NCBI GenBank assembly: GCA_012862575.1
Contig: BLSF01000046.1
Coordinates: forward strand, 1-64,000
Direction of reading: 5' to 3'
From: Parietichytrium sp. I65-24A
Lineage: Eukaryota; Sar; Bigyra; Thraustochytrida; Thraustochytriidae
DNA length: 64,000 nt
Shown: one piece after another, positions 1 through 10,101 of the stretch
How positions within the stretch are numbered: position 1 is the stretch's first letter
Layout of the letters: every line of letters starts with the position of its first letter
Notes under the pieces: generated by a model
What the model saw: the letters and a program-made list of their open reading frames with translations, nothing else
Databases searched by the model: none
Told to the model about the DNA's origin: nothing
Translations under genes and position numbers: made by a program

Positions 1-237
1 CAGATGGCAAAGAAGACTCAGATCGCTCAGAACGCCCTTAACACCTGGAACAGCCATGCGGGAACCCAAGCGGTGACACCCCTCCCGAATCTGGCGGCAT
101 TGGTGACCTGCTGGGCGATATTCACCACGGTGGCGGCCGTCTGCTCCCTAGAGTGGACCCGCCCCTCGACCGCGTGCGAGACCATGCGGGCCAGGGCCGG
201 AGCAACACTGGAAGCGACACGGGAAGCGGAACAGTAG
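1..237 (+). other. GC-rich open block at left edge, unrecognised
   Basis: The first ~240 bases are clearly more GC-rich than the following kilobase, which in this window usually marks coding DNA. A plus-strand frame is open from the left edge to a stop at 235-237, and a minus-strand frame is open over roughly 27-278. Neither translation contains a family I recognise. It may be the terminal exon of a gene lying mostly outside the window. The strand is undecided. Confidence 0.25.
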
Positions 238-1925
238 AGCCAAAATGAGGGAGAAGGGGTGGATGGCATGTCACGCATCTAGCGCACCGAGCGCCTTGAG
301 TAGGAGCTGGCGCTGCACTGGAGGAGGCAGGGGCCTGCGAGAACCCCCGCTCGTGGCTTCCCGTTACGGATATCTTCCGCGAATGTTAAAGACCAGGTGT
401 GCTACTCAAAAACACGTGGTGGTCAGTTCCGATTACTCCCCGGACACGCCCTTCGACAACATAGCAGAGACTTTGCTTAAGTCTACACCATCGCTGACAG
501 GCTCTGACAGCAAAGTCACGAAGCTCCTTTGCTGCGCAGAAACGTCTTGTTCCACCCTGCTCTCCTCTATTCTTTCCCGTCTAACTCTTTGCGCTTGTTA
601 TGTTCTCACAGTCAAGGGGGTGCTGAAATAGCAAATCTTCACCAAAACTTGGCGAGCTACATTTAGTTGCGCCAATCGAAGCTGCGCGCATTTACGAAGC
701 TCTCCCGTCCCCGCCGTCTGTACTGGTATTTTGGTTGCTTGCTGTTCGTGTGTTGGTCGAGCGATTCCGGAAATAGGTGTTTGAGGTCTGAAAGTTGTTC
801 TGGCATCTGGCAATTCTTCCCAAGCTCTTCCATTCAGATGCTGGTTGCCGGTGGCACTTTGTTTGCATTCCTGTCGCAGTTTTAGTCCCAGTTTTTCAAG
901 CTGTCTGACAACTGTGCCTTCTTGCAGTTGCTGGACGCTCATTCGGATTCGCTCGGGGGACATCACAGCTGCCGGCATTGGCAACTTGATTCAGATTTAT
1001 TCAAAAACAGACTATGGAAAATGAAAAGGTTACTACAACCTGAAGTCTTTGAACTCACTACTGCTCGGATCCGTCGCGAACGCGAGGGTGGAGGGGCTGT
1101 GGTTGTATCGAACATAAAAATCGCAAGGCGCAGTTGCGCTGGTGATCCCAGAATTGGTCCCGGTGCCGAAGCTGGTCTTGGTGCCGGAGCTGGCGGTGTC
1201 GCCAGGTTGCTTTGTTTTAAACTGGAATAGAACGCACAGGGTTAGTGTTTGGACATTCGGAGATGAAATAGGAGGCGCCGACGGGATCATTGATCAAAAT
1301 TTTGATGATTGCTGTTTCAACAAAAGTCCGGCTCTATTCGTCATATAGCACGTTTACATGAAGTTGCCTCGCAGGACGAAGAGCACTGAGATCGCCACAA
1401 TCGTGGAGCACATGCCAAACTCCGCTGGTCTAGCGTTTGCGATCGCCAAAAGCATATTGCCGAGAGTTGTCTTCGGCACAATGGCCTTGACTGTCACCTT
1501 GTTCATCTCAGAGTCCTGGTTCTTGAGTCGAGAAGCTTCGTGATAGTATCCTGATGCCCAGGCACCAAACTTGGATGGGCAGGTTAGCAAATCCTGAAGT
1601 TACCCGAATTCGTTGCGACCGCCCAGCTCCAGTTCGTCCAGCGCCAGTCAGGAGCCCCATCAAATAGGTTCTTTTTGCATACTTTTTTTGTTAGTGGAAC
1701 CTGGAGGTGCGCGGTTCTGGAGGAGGATGGACGCGTTGACAATAAAGGTTGAAAATCTAGATAATTTTTTTATTGAAAAAGAAAGAAGTACCGGCGGCGA
1801 CTGCATGAATGCCTTGTCTACCAGCCTGTCAGCCTTGTGTTGATTTTGCTTTGGCTGATTGATTCATCGAGGGGTGGATAAGAGAAATCACTCAAGATTT
1901 AAGCGATGGATTAGCGGTGTGAAGC
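238..1925. other. Spacer without a recognised gene
   Basis: No family is recognisable on either strand. The only mildly protein-like stretch is on the minus strand at 1354-1590. It ends in a hydrophobic segment (ISVLFVL) and a stop, lacks an ATG at its upstream end, and has a possible AG acceptor just upstream, so it could be the last exon of a small membrane protein. I do not call it a gene. Confidence 0.3.
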
Positions 1926-2618
1926 TTAAAGGAACCAAGACGGCACTTGCCACTTTTGGTTGGATCCACTGTGGCAAGTGTAGAGATTCTTGGTGTTGTA
2001 GTTGTAGTCCAAGCATTTCGACGTAGAGTCGTACGATTTGATCTGTTTCGTACTGGAAACATAGTACCACCTTTGGTTCACGCGCCCATGGCAAGCTGAC
2101 ATGTACACGTTGCCGTTCGGGTGATAGTCAAGGCACGCGCCTGCATACCAGTTGCCCTTGATTAAACTACCCTCGGAGTACCATTTTTGTAGGTCAGTCG
2201 TTCTGCACGGGGCGCCGTACACGTTCCACGTGCTCGAGTCGTGCTCCATGCACAAATTCTGCATAAAGTAAGTCCTGATGGAAGTAGTGCAGCCGCTACT
2301 TGAAGATGCTCGCAGGTTGCTGCTGATCTCTGCCAGCAAGGTGTTCTTTCCCTTGGACTCGCCCTCCTCGACCTCCTCTTCTTGTGGCGCGGCTTTGGCA
2401 TTGATCTCCTCAGCCAAGCGGGTCAGCTTGGCATTGCACTTTTCGTTCGACTCTGCAACTTGCGCGCCATGGCACTCCAATTCACACTTGGAGAAGTAAA
2501 ATTCATCATCGGTCCCGCAAAGTGGTGAGTTGAGGTTCACTTCACACTTGTCCCTGCAATCTTCTGCCGCAACATAAGTCAGTGCAAGCCCGAATATCGA
2601 TGCCTTGAAAAGCTTCAT
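1926..2618 (-). CDS. Secreted Kazal-like + ricin-B-type lectin domain protein
   Basis: This is a 230-residue secreted protein with an ATG start at 2618. Residues 1-18 form a signal peptide (MKLFKASIFGLALTYVAA). Residues ~20-62 are a short Kazal-type serine-protease-inhibitor module with the pattern C-x3-C-x8-CGTD-x4-F-x-S-x-C-x3-C. Residues ~65-105 are an acidic, Glu-rich linker. The C-terminal half carries beta-trefoil (ricin B / QxW) repeats, seen as CLDYHPNGNVY...NQRWYY and KCLDYNYNTKNLYTC...NQKWQV, the usual sugar-binding unit. From the families, the Kazal part would bind a protease and the trefoil a glycan; no catalytic toxin chain is present. The pairing suggests an extracellular or wall-associated inhibitor tethered to polysaccharide, which is inference. 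Fewer trefoil repeats are visible than the usual three. Confidence 0.8.
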   Translation of the reverse strand: MKLFKASIFGLALTYVAAEDCRDKCEVNLNSPLCGTDDEFYFSKCELECHGAQVAESNEKCNAKLTRLAEEINAKAAPQEEEVEEGESKGKNTLLAEISSNLRASSSSGCTTSIRTYFMQNLCMEHDSSTWNVYGAPCRTTDLQKWYSEGSLIKGNWYAGACLDYHPNGNVYMSACHGRVNQRWYYVSSTKQIKSYDSTSKCLDYNYNTKNLYTCHSGSNQKWQVPSWFL

Positions 2619-2999
2619 GCTTGTTGTTCGAAAATGCTTTCTTCTCGTTTCTTTCTGTTTCTTTACCTTCTCTTGCGTTTGCGTTTGGTGTTTGCCAGTG
2701 TCTGGACATCTGCATACTCGAGCTCGGCGGACATGGATCTCTGTGTTTTACGAGTCGTTTTGTGGTGAGCAAGCAAAGAGATTGCCATGAGGCAATCCAA
2801 TAGCAGTGCTTAGACTGAATTCCATAGAAAAACCCCAGCGAAACACCCATGCGATGATCTTATTTTAAATGTGTTCTTATTTTTTCCTTTTTCGCGAGAA
2901 TGCGCAGCAGGAGTCGGAGGTTGCCAGAGGCAAAAAGCCCTTACTGGTCCACCCCACCTTTAGACACTGGAACTGCCCCCTAAAAACGCATTTCATCAT

Positions 3000-3390
3000 C
3001 ATGAGGGTCGGTCCTTCGTGAACGGATTGAAGCAGGATAGCATGGTGAAATTCATGGATAATCGTTCACCACTCTGTGAATGGGTTCTTTAGACACCCCC
3101 AAAAGTAAGGAATCCAAAAAGGGTGACGGGGCGTGAACCACATTGGTATTGGTCAGGTTAGAACAACGTAGGGTTGCCTGGACGAGCAACCCGCATCATC
3201 CCCCGCAACATTCATCATGCAAAAAGCCCCAACGAAATGCGAAAGCATTCCCGCCGCAGTCCTTGGTGAACGGATTGCAGCAGGATGCAAGGTGAATTCA
3301 CGGATGGCCATTCACCATTCTGTGAATGGGTTCTTTGAACCCCACAGTAAGAACACCCAGCGAGGGGTGACGGGGCGTAGGCATCACACA
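3000..3390. repeat. Two diverged copies of a ~120-bp repeat
   Basis: The blocks at about 3018-3137 and 3269-3380 share a series of short words in the same order: gaacggatt.(a/c)agcaggat, .ggtgaa(a/t)tca.ggat, cgttcacca or cattcacca, ctgtgaatgggttcttt, then gggtgacggggcgt. They are direct copies about 250 bp apart, separated by unrelated sequence. They carry no open frame and no terminal inverted repeats that I can see. Confidence 0.65.
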
Positions 3391-3575
3391 GTTTCAGTCA
3401 GCGATATAGTTCAAATTTTTTGGATTCATTGTAGAGTACGAAAAATGAAGGTTACGAATCAGTTTAATCTTTTCCTCTTCAACAACAATGGGATATCTAT
3501 AGAGTTGCGCAACAAAGGTTGAGATTCTCCAGTTACTTTTTATAAAGAGATGTTCAAGCTCACTGTACAGTTTTC

Positions 3576-5212
3576 TTATTTCATTTCATCATCGACCTTG
3601 CAACTGGACAGTGCCTCCTTTATCACAAATGACGCTTTGCCAAACTCAGTGATGCGCATTTCAAGCTCTTCATCAATAACGAAACTGCGAAGCGCAACAT
3701 CTACATGCAGAACCCCGCGTGAGTGCACTGTCATAAGTAGTTCCACAGCTTGTTTCACGACGTTCTCACGACCAAGCTGGTGGCAGCGCTCTCTTCCAAT
3801 CAGGCTCGCTAACGACTCGCCTGCGTGCTCAGTTGCGAGACAAAGACCACGATCTGTTTGGCCGAAGAACACCATTCTTGGTATCACCTTCCCTGCAAAC
3901 CGCGGCCCGAGTTTTGCATAAATGTTTGCCTCTGTTTAAAGATCATGGTGAGCCACACCATTCGTGTCAAGAGCATCAGGAAGCGACAATTTCACAAAGC
4001 AGTCATGCCCACCGATGTTCACATGTCCAAAACCAACCCCTTGGCCGTACAGAACACGGACAGCTCGGCCGGGAACGCCATCAATTTGGAAGAGGGTTTC
4101 GAGCTTTTCCTCGGTTATGGATAGGCTGCTGTCCCCTGCCTCGCCTTTCGTCCTTGTACCTCTGACAAGATCCATGCCCGACTTTTTTCGTTTTATTTTC
4201 TCGCGAATTTCATTTGCCTCATTGATTTTCGCTGCCCAAGTGGTGTTCATCTCGAACCAGACTTTTGCTCGTTGCTTCCCTTCATTATCCGAAACTGCCT
4301 GTAGGAGAACAGTTGCAAGCACCTGCAAGAATGTCGGGTTCTCAGTTTCCCCGATCGCCGAGTTGTTCCGCCATGCTGTTTCTCTGTCACCCTCATTCAT
4401 TCCTGGGCACACTACACTACCTTGGACACGTGAATCTCGCCAGGCTCACCAATGCTGACGAAGAACGTTGTGTAATAAGTCGACAGGGCCCCGTAGGAGC
4501 ACTCGTGGAGACGCATATACGAGACTAATGTGTAATGGGACATTTCACAACTCCGTTCCTTCCTCTCACATTCGTCCTGGTCAATCTCTGTCAACGCGAA
4601 GGCGTCCCGTCTTTTGTGCTCTAGAATAAGTACTGCATTTCTATCTGCGCCAACAACCACAGCATCTGGATTGCGCCACTGGGAACTAGCAGGGTCCAAA
4701 CACGGATACTCAGAGTACAGGTTCGTTTCAATATTGCAACTGCTCAGCAGCTCCAAAGTGAATGCAACGCCCCTATTCAACAGCCCCTTCATCGTTTCTT
4801 CTCCAGTGTCAACGATACGCCTTCCTCTCTCATTTTCGTTTTCAAGTTTCACCCCGTCGGGAAACTCCGCACTGGAAAGTTCACTCATAAATTGCAAATC
4901 TTCTGTTCCAGCAAGAAGATCCCAGTTCTCAAAAATGCGTGCTTTGTATTGTGCTGCAGTTGGTGTGGAGCCAGTTGAGTAAGTCGAGTTCCTACCTTGA
5001 ATTTGCACGTCCAAACCAATCCGATCCCAGCCACGATTTCTTCGAACCGCTTTGTCCATAGCCTCTTCCGCAACCTCTTCCCTCACTTCTGCAGCTTCCC
5101 ACGCCCTCCTCTCCTCCCCTTCCCTCTCTTCCGCAGCTTCTGCCCTCGCAGCGTCGAATTTTCGGATTGCCTTGTTTGCGCGCTTTTCCTGCTTTTTTGT
5201 AAGTTCATTCAA
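3576..5212 (-). pseudogene. Crinkler-like PD-(D/E)xK nuclease + protein-kinase pseudogene
   Basis: Three consecutive minus-strand frames read as one broken gene. The first (5212-4412) has an Ala/Glu/Arg-rich coiled coil, then a PD-(D/E)xK nuclease signature: NPDAV followed at normal spacing by LILEHKR. The second (to 3936) follows after a one-base-type frame change near 4412-4430. The third (to 3576) lies in the same frame as the second, separated by a single TAA at about 3934-3936. It holds the kinase C-lobe region, with VLHVDVA in place of HRD and TEFGKA in place of DFG. A nuclease followed by a kinase-like domain is a known architecture of Crinkler (CRN/CR) effectors of oomycetes and relatives. 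There is no ATG at the upstream end, and the usual header domain is absent. One frameshift, one stop and eroded kinase motifs make it a relic. Introns could explain some breaks, but no GT-AG pair fits the first one. Confidence 0.7.
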
Positions 5213-5853
5213 GCAGTGCGACCAGTTTCTCGCGATCTAGCTAGAGAGTTGATGCCCTCTTCGCTCAAGCTTTCAGGTCAGCTATACTCAGCTCCTTGAT
5301 CATCTGCAGTAAGCATCCTTTTTTCTGTTCTTCTGTTTTTCTGTCTGCGTCAGGCTCACTCCTTCTCCCTCTCTCCACTTCCCTCCTCGGTACAATGCCT
5401 CCGCGACTCTTGACTGCCCCTTGTAAAGTGACTTTTTAAAAAAGCGCCTTCCACGTGATGCGAAGCACAACCGACTTGACTGAACAGAAATGCAACCAAA
5501 CTGCCAAGAGTTGTGAATGAACGAGAAGAGATTTTGGTAGCGGCTTTACGCGTTACACAACAAAACAGAACGCCGAGGCTGAGACTCATAGGCTTTTCGA
5601 GAGGGGACGATGCACCTCACTTTTGGCATCATCGAGCTTGATTTCACTGACCAGCTCGGCTTTCGTGAGCAGAGTAATGACGGGAAATCGATCTCATCAA
5701 CTCTAGCTCCCACAAACCAACTTTTCTGGGGTTCTCAAGGGCAATACGCGATACGAGAGTCGGCTACCTCCAGATTTCAGCCCATCGTTAAGCGCAACTG
5801 CATCGGTTGGCAGCACGGCGAATTCTTGGACAATTTTCTCACAGTCCCAGTTC
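5213..5853. other. Spacer, pyrimidine-rich, no gene seen
   Basis: This is the divergent-side spacer upstream of the Crinkler-like relic and downstream of the amidohydrolase-fold gene. It includes a T/C-rich tract around 5310-5400. Short frames on both strands show no recognisable family. Confidence 0.4.
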
Positions 5854-7062
5854 TCACGGAAGCGCGTATAAGTTCCGCGCATTTTCGCGAAGCAGAAGAT
5901 TCCTTTCCGCTGGAGACAAGCCATGCCGCAGCAATATCGTCTTTACAACATTCCAGAAACTTGCATAGGAGAAAACAGGTTCGTCGAACGGATAGTTGGA
6001 GCCAAAGATGACCCTTTGTGTGCCAAATCTGTTTATAATCCAGGAAATAAGGTCACCCCAATCTTGTACGAGAGCCGTCTCGCTCACTGCAAGCCCCCGA
6101 TACCCCAGACCCGAGTACGGGGACCCAAGTCCAGAGACTTTGACGAATATGTTTGCGTGTTTGACCAGCCGCTCCATTTCATCGAGATAGTCATCGCAAG
6201 TGGTGAGGGGACGCCGGCAATAAAATGGCCCCCCCGTATTGGCAATGACGAAGGTGACGTTGGGAAATACTTTGGCTAGTTTTGAGGCGATGGAGAGTTC
6301 GGAATGGAAGACATTGATTTCCACGAGGGAAATCCGAGTCAGGACGTTCTCATTCATTGTCGACAAGAGCTTTTCGAGCTCTCGGATGTGATACCCCTTT
6401 GACGCGTGCCTCGTCCAGCTTTGTACAAATCGAACTTCAGAGAAAGCAGCAGTCCACCGAATGCCTCGAGTGGAGGACAGTCGCAGAGCTTGACTAATGT
6501 ATTCAGTTCTATCCGTCAGACCCATTCCATCTCCTCCAGCACAGACAATCACTCCTTGAGCTCGCGACCCGAGCCATTTGGCTTCGCTGAGATGCAAGAG
6601 CTTACTAGACTCTTGTCCAGCCGGCGCAAGCAGCGAGCCAGACTCTACAGCAATGAGATGCTCCACTTGATGCCCGCGAGCAGCCTCGACAAGTTGCTCC
6701 TTCCCAAGCAAAGGCGCGCCTAAAAAGTGCTGCTGAGTCTGTTCCCCATTGAGAGCTAAAAGCTGAGCGCGAGAGTAACTCGCAAGGCCCACAATCTGAG
6801 CTCGAATTTTCGCGGGCAGCCACCGCAAGAGCTCTAGCGCAACAGACCCTCGTCTCGGCACACTATAAGGGTCTATGAAGTGGACCTCCGTATCTATCAC
6901 CGCCTCCTCCGGGAGAATCAAATCTTCGCCTTCACCGACGCACCACGCCTCCTCCTCTGCCTCATTCCAGAAGAAACTTTCCTTTGAACCGATTCTCCAG
7001 TGCAAAGCTCCGGCAAGTGCCAGCGCCACGAGACCCAACGTCGGCCGCCAGGTCACCACCAT
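5854..7062 (-). CDS. Membrane-anchored amidohydrolase-2-like protein, metal motifs altered
   Basis: From the ATG at 7062 this encodes 402 residues. The frame continues upstream to 7116 only through a GTG. Residues ~5-24 form one hydrophobic helix (TLGLVALALAGALHW), a signal anchor. The rest resembles the amidohydrolase_2 TIM-barrel family: a first strand IDTEVHFIDP, a strand VTFVIANTGGP near the middle, IFVKVSGLG, RVIFGSNYPFDEP, and a closing NARNLYAL. In active members the first strand carries HxH, the middle one a His before G-x-P, and the late one usually GSDxP. Here these are ExH, NTGGP and GSNYP. The fold therefore looks kept while several metal ligands are missing, so activity is doubtful. 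It may be a binding or structural protein. The substrate is unknown. Confidence 0.65.
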   Translation of the reverse strand: MVVTWRPTLGLVALALAGALHWRIGSKESFFWNEAEEEAWCVGEGEDLILPEEAVIDTEVHFIDPYSVPRRGSVALELLRWLPAKIRAQIVGLASYSRAQLLALNGEQTQQHFLGAPLLGKEQLVEAARGHQVEHLIAVESGSLLAPAGQESSKLLHLSEAKWLGSRAQGVIVCAGGDGMGLTDRTEYISQALRLSSTRGIRWTAAFSEVRFVQSWTRHASKGYHIRELEKLLSTMNENVLTRISLVEINVFHSELSIASKLAKVFPNVTFVIANTGGPFYCRRPLTTCDDYLDEMERLVKHANIFVKVSGLGSPYSGLGYRGLAVSETALVQDWGDLISWIINRFGTQRVIFGSNYPFDEPVFSYASFWNVVKTILLRHGLSPAERNLLLRENARNLYALP

Positions 7063-7482
7063 CTTTGTGCGTGGGGATTTCGTCTCAGCGTGGGCGGTGT
7101 GGGCGGAGCTTGTCACAGTGGCGACGGGGACAATACGGGGACCTGATAGTGATAGAGGGCGTGACCGTTACGATTTTTTCTATGGCATCATAGTCATGAT
7201 CATGATGATGATCGTGACCAACGACTAACCTAACTTAAGGACAACTTTAAACGTCTTATTTCGAGGCCTTTGGCCACTGGAGATTCTGGAGATACTGGAG
7301 AGGTCGAAGGAGAACTGCTATGAACGCCAACATTCAAAACGGTTTGGCATTAGCGGCTTTGACTGAGGTGTTCCTTTGCGTTTTCGCGCTGGAGGGAAAT
7401 GTCATGAGTTGTTCTGGCTGTTCATTCTTTATTTTTAAAGTTTTGGCTGTGGAGTACGTAAAAGTTGTCCAAGTCATCAAGG
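7063..7482. other. Spacer between two minus-strand genes
   Basis: This is the upstream region of the amidohydrolase-fold gene and the 3' flank of the RCC1-like gene. It has a short ATGATCATGATGATGATCGTG-type run near 7195-7216. No further gene or clear site is seen. Confidence 0.4.
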
Positions 7483-9264
7483 TCAATTGAAGTTCACAGT
7501 GCTACTGTCCCCGCCAAAGTCGCGTGGGCCCCAGGTGACCACGGTTCCTTCTTTCCACTTCAGCGCAGCAAAAGCATAATCGTTGGTGTAGATTTTTGTG
7601 ACACCGCCCTCAAGCTGGTCTTTCACATCGCTGTAGATAAAGTCGTCGTCTGCCCACTCAGCTTCAGAAAAGCCCCAAGTTTTAACCGAACCATCAGAAT
7701 AGAGCTCAGCAACTCCTGAATTGGTACCTTTCAAAGCCGTGACGTCTGTTCCTGCTGGCGAGACGAGCTTCGCGAGAGCTGCGGCATAAGCAGGCATTCC
7801 CCAGCTAACCACTTTGCCGTCTGCTTTCAGTGCGGCGCAGGCATATGTGGCGCAGAAAACAGAATGGACTCCACTGGAAAGTTCAGAGGAGACAGAGGAA
7901 CTGTCTCCGCCTTTAGCAGAATCGCCCCAGGTGACCAGGGATCCATCCTTTTTCTTTGCTGCCATACTGAAATAACCCGTGTACACGGACTCTACACCAT
8001 CTGCAAGAAAGGAGGACACAGAGGAACTATCTCCTCCCCAGGTTGGGTAACCCCAAGTGACAAGCTGACCATTATCTTTCAATGCTGCACAGGCGCCTTC
8101 TGAAGCAAACAATTCCACCACATTACTCTGGAGAGAATCTTGTACAGTTGAAAAGTACTGGGGAGCAGTCGAGCCCCATGATACAACAGATCCAGCTGTC
8201 AATACTGCTATACCATTCAAGCAACGGGTGACTGTTGCACCTTTGGGGAACACAGTGGTCGGCCAAAGGTGATTGTATATCCCCCAAGTAAGCACTGTCC
8301 CGTCGCTCTTTGTAGCTGCAACGCCAACATCGAAGGTTTGCACCTTGACAACTTTACTGTTCACTTGAGAGCTTACGTCCTGAAACGCAGACCATTGCGA
8401 AGGGTCTCCCCAAATAACTAGCTCTCCGCCAGTCCGAATGGCGGCAAAGTAGCCACGACCAGGCACAATTGATGTTACTCCACTAGCAAGCTTAGTAGCG
8501 ACTGAGGAAGTAAACGGACCGCCATCTCGGTCTCCCCAGACTACAACTGAGCCATCGTTCTTCAGTGCAGCGTATGCATAGTCGTTGGACACGATTGAAA
8601 CGACACCACTCGACAATTTTTCGGTGGGAAGCGGGATCTCGTCAATTCGCTCCGAATAGTCCTCGATGTCACCTGCGTCTCCGGCGGGGCCATATGTCTC
8701 ATCTGGTGTGTATGGTTCGCCTGGGCCGACCCCATTCGGATAACCCCACATCACGACAGAACCATCCGTTCTCAGCGCCGCAAAGCTGAAGATTGTTGAG
8801 ACAACATCTTTCGGAACTGGTTTGATCGTGTAACAGCTGAGGCCATACTTTCCGTTGGAGTTTGCAACTGGCCCGGCTCCAAGCTTTTTATACCCGGAAA
8901 AGGGGCTTGGCAGATCAGCTCTGTCGTAGAGGCACTCACAAATCGCCACCGTTGTAGGGCCGGTCGGACGGTGTTCAAATGCGAAAGCTTTGCCATCGTT
9001 AAGAGAGAGGTCCCTACATTTGTCACAGCAATCTGCGGCGGTTTCGATACCATTGTCAACACTTTTGGTGTTTTTGTACTCCTTCCGGGGGTAAATCTGA
9101 TTCGCGTCGTCGAGGCACTGACCTTTTCCGACGACGTCGTACAGCACCACAGCCGATTGCGCATCCAGCCCCGCATCTAGTGATGCGGTTGCACGAAAGC
9201 CCAAACCATCGATCAGCTCCGCTCCTGCCAAGAGCACAGTCAACGCAGCGAGCAGAACCTTCAT
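7483..9264 (-). CDS. Secreted PAN/apple-like + RCC1-type beta-propeller protein
   Basis: I place the start at the ATG at 9264 because it begins a clean signal peptide (MKVLLAALTVLLAGAELIDG). The frame is open to 9474, but that part looks non-coding. The mature ~570 residues have a Cys-rich N-terminal module (QCLDD...AADCCDKC...CECLYD) resembling PAN/apple domains. At least seven degenerate RCC1-like repeats follow, each centred on a phrase like AALKNDGSVVVWG or AAIRTGGELVIWG. Such repeats build a beta-propeller. Classical RCC1 proteins are nuclear or cytosolic exchange factors, whereas this one is predicted to be secreted and has no membrane anchor, so a Ran-exchange role is unlikely. Adhesion or ligand binding outside the cell is the better guess. 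The protein ends shortly after its last repeat. Confidence 0.8.
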   Translation of the reverse strand: MKVLLAALTVLLAGAELIDGLGFRATASLDAGLDAQSAVVLYDVVGKGQCLDDANQIYPRKEYKNTKSVDNGIETAADCCDKCRDLSLNDGKAFAFEHRPTGPTTVAICECLYDRADLPSPFSGYKKLGAGPVANSNGKYGLSCYTIKPVPKDVVSTIFSFAALRTDGSVVMWGYPNGVGPGEPYTPDETYGPAGDAGDIEDYSERIDEIPLPTEKLSSGVVSIVSNDYAYAALKNDGSVVVWGDRDGGPFTSSVATKLASGVTSIVPGRGYFAAIRTGGELVIWGDPSQWSAFQDVSSQVNSKVVKVQTFDVGVAATKSDGTVLTWGIYNHLWPTTVFPKGATVTRCLNGIAVLTAGSVVSWGSTAPQYFSTVQDSLQSNVVELFASEGACAALKDNGQLVTWGYPTWGGDSSSVSSFLADGVESVYTGYFSMAAKKKDGSLVTWGDSAKGGDSSSVSSELSSGVHSVFCATYACAALKADGKVVSWGMPAYAAALAKLVSPAGTDVTALKGTNSGVAELYSDGSVKTWGFSEAEWADDDFIYSDVKDQLEGGVTKIYTNDYAFAALKWKEGTVVTWGPRDFGGDSSTVNFN

Positions 9265-10101
9265 TTCTACGCGCCTGCTTTTGCTCCTCAGTCTCCACCA
9301 ACCACAGGTCTGGCAGGCACTTTCGTTCAAAACAAGACGGCCCCCCAACCAAGTCTCCCCCCCCTCCTCCCGAGTTTTCCAACACCTAGTGGCCTCGCAG
9401 TCCGAATCGCGATTGGCGTTTGTTAGCTGTGAAAAGACGCAGTCTGTCGCTGCTGTCTCGCCTGCTGCAGACACTCATTCTCAGCACTCTCAGCTCACAT
9501 AAGCTCGCATAGCTCGCGCCACAGATTTGTCTTTCGCAGTCACTCCAAATTACGACCATTACGACCCCACTTTGGCATGAATTAGAGTTTGAAGTACTTG
9601 AATTACTCGGGCAAGATCGCGATCTCGATGTGAAGAGGGTGACTATAGCTAGTATTATATGTGGTACTCCAGCAACTGGGTCCGCCGAACACTTCGTTTT
9701 TTGAAGAGACGGAGCTTTCATAAGGCAATCCTATTGATTGACAGTGAGTACGCCTTCCATGGGCATGGCGCTACTCAAGAGTCTGTGCACCGCGTAAGCC
9801 TGAATTTTGGCTGCGCCACCATGCGCCACCTGTGCTTTTTTGAAGGGCTCGTAGATCAGTCTCTCTTCAGATAAATGTTCAATCAAAAGGACTCTCGCGG
9901 GCACAACATGACGCAACTCTCAAAGATGAACTAAGAAGTACCGGTACCGGTACTGCAAACGCAACAAGGCGCCGCTCTCAAGTCAAGCACGAATAAGACC
10001 GCCGAAGGCCGGCGCACTTTGTTGATTAATAAAATACTGTCGGTTTATCGATTTCACATTGAAGCTGGTACCAGGACTGACTGTAAATGCACTGTCCAGC
10101 T
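9265..10101. other. Spacer with dispersed-repeat pieces
   Basis: No gene is seen. About 9764-9800 holds a module (gcgctactcaagagtctgtgcacc) that recurs near 15450 and 42310-42560. About 9805-9875 matches the 3' tail of the retroelement fragments at 30.5 and 44.45 kb. About 9988-10022 (gaccgccgaaggccggcg) recurs near 42755. Confidence 0.5.
9805..9875 (+). mobile_element. Short retroelement 3'-tail fragment
   Basis: The words ggctgcgccac, cacctgtgctt, tttgaagggctcgtaga and cagtctctct occur here in the same order as in the longer fragments ending near 30535 and 44495. Only the tail is left. It is probably another insertion remnant of the same family. Confidence 0.5.

Noticed and set aside
27-278. 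Minus-strand frame at the left edge as a gene
   Set aside because: There is no recognisable family, and an equally long plus-strand frame overlaps it. Strand cannot be decided.
4405-4440. Programmed frameshift or short intron joining the first two frames of the Crinkler-like gene
   Set aside because: The only GT...AG stretch at the junction is 18 nt and leads to a stop, and a second in-frame stop near 3934 also interrupts the gene.
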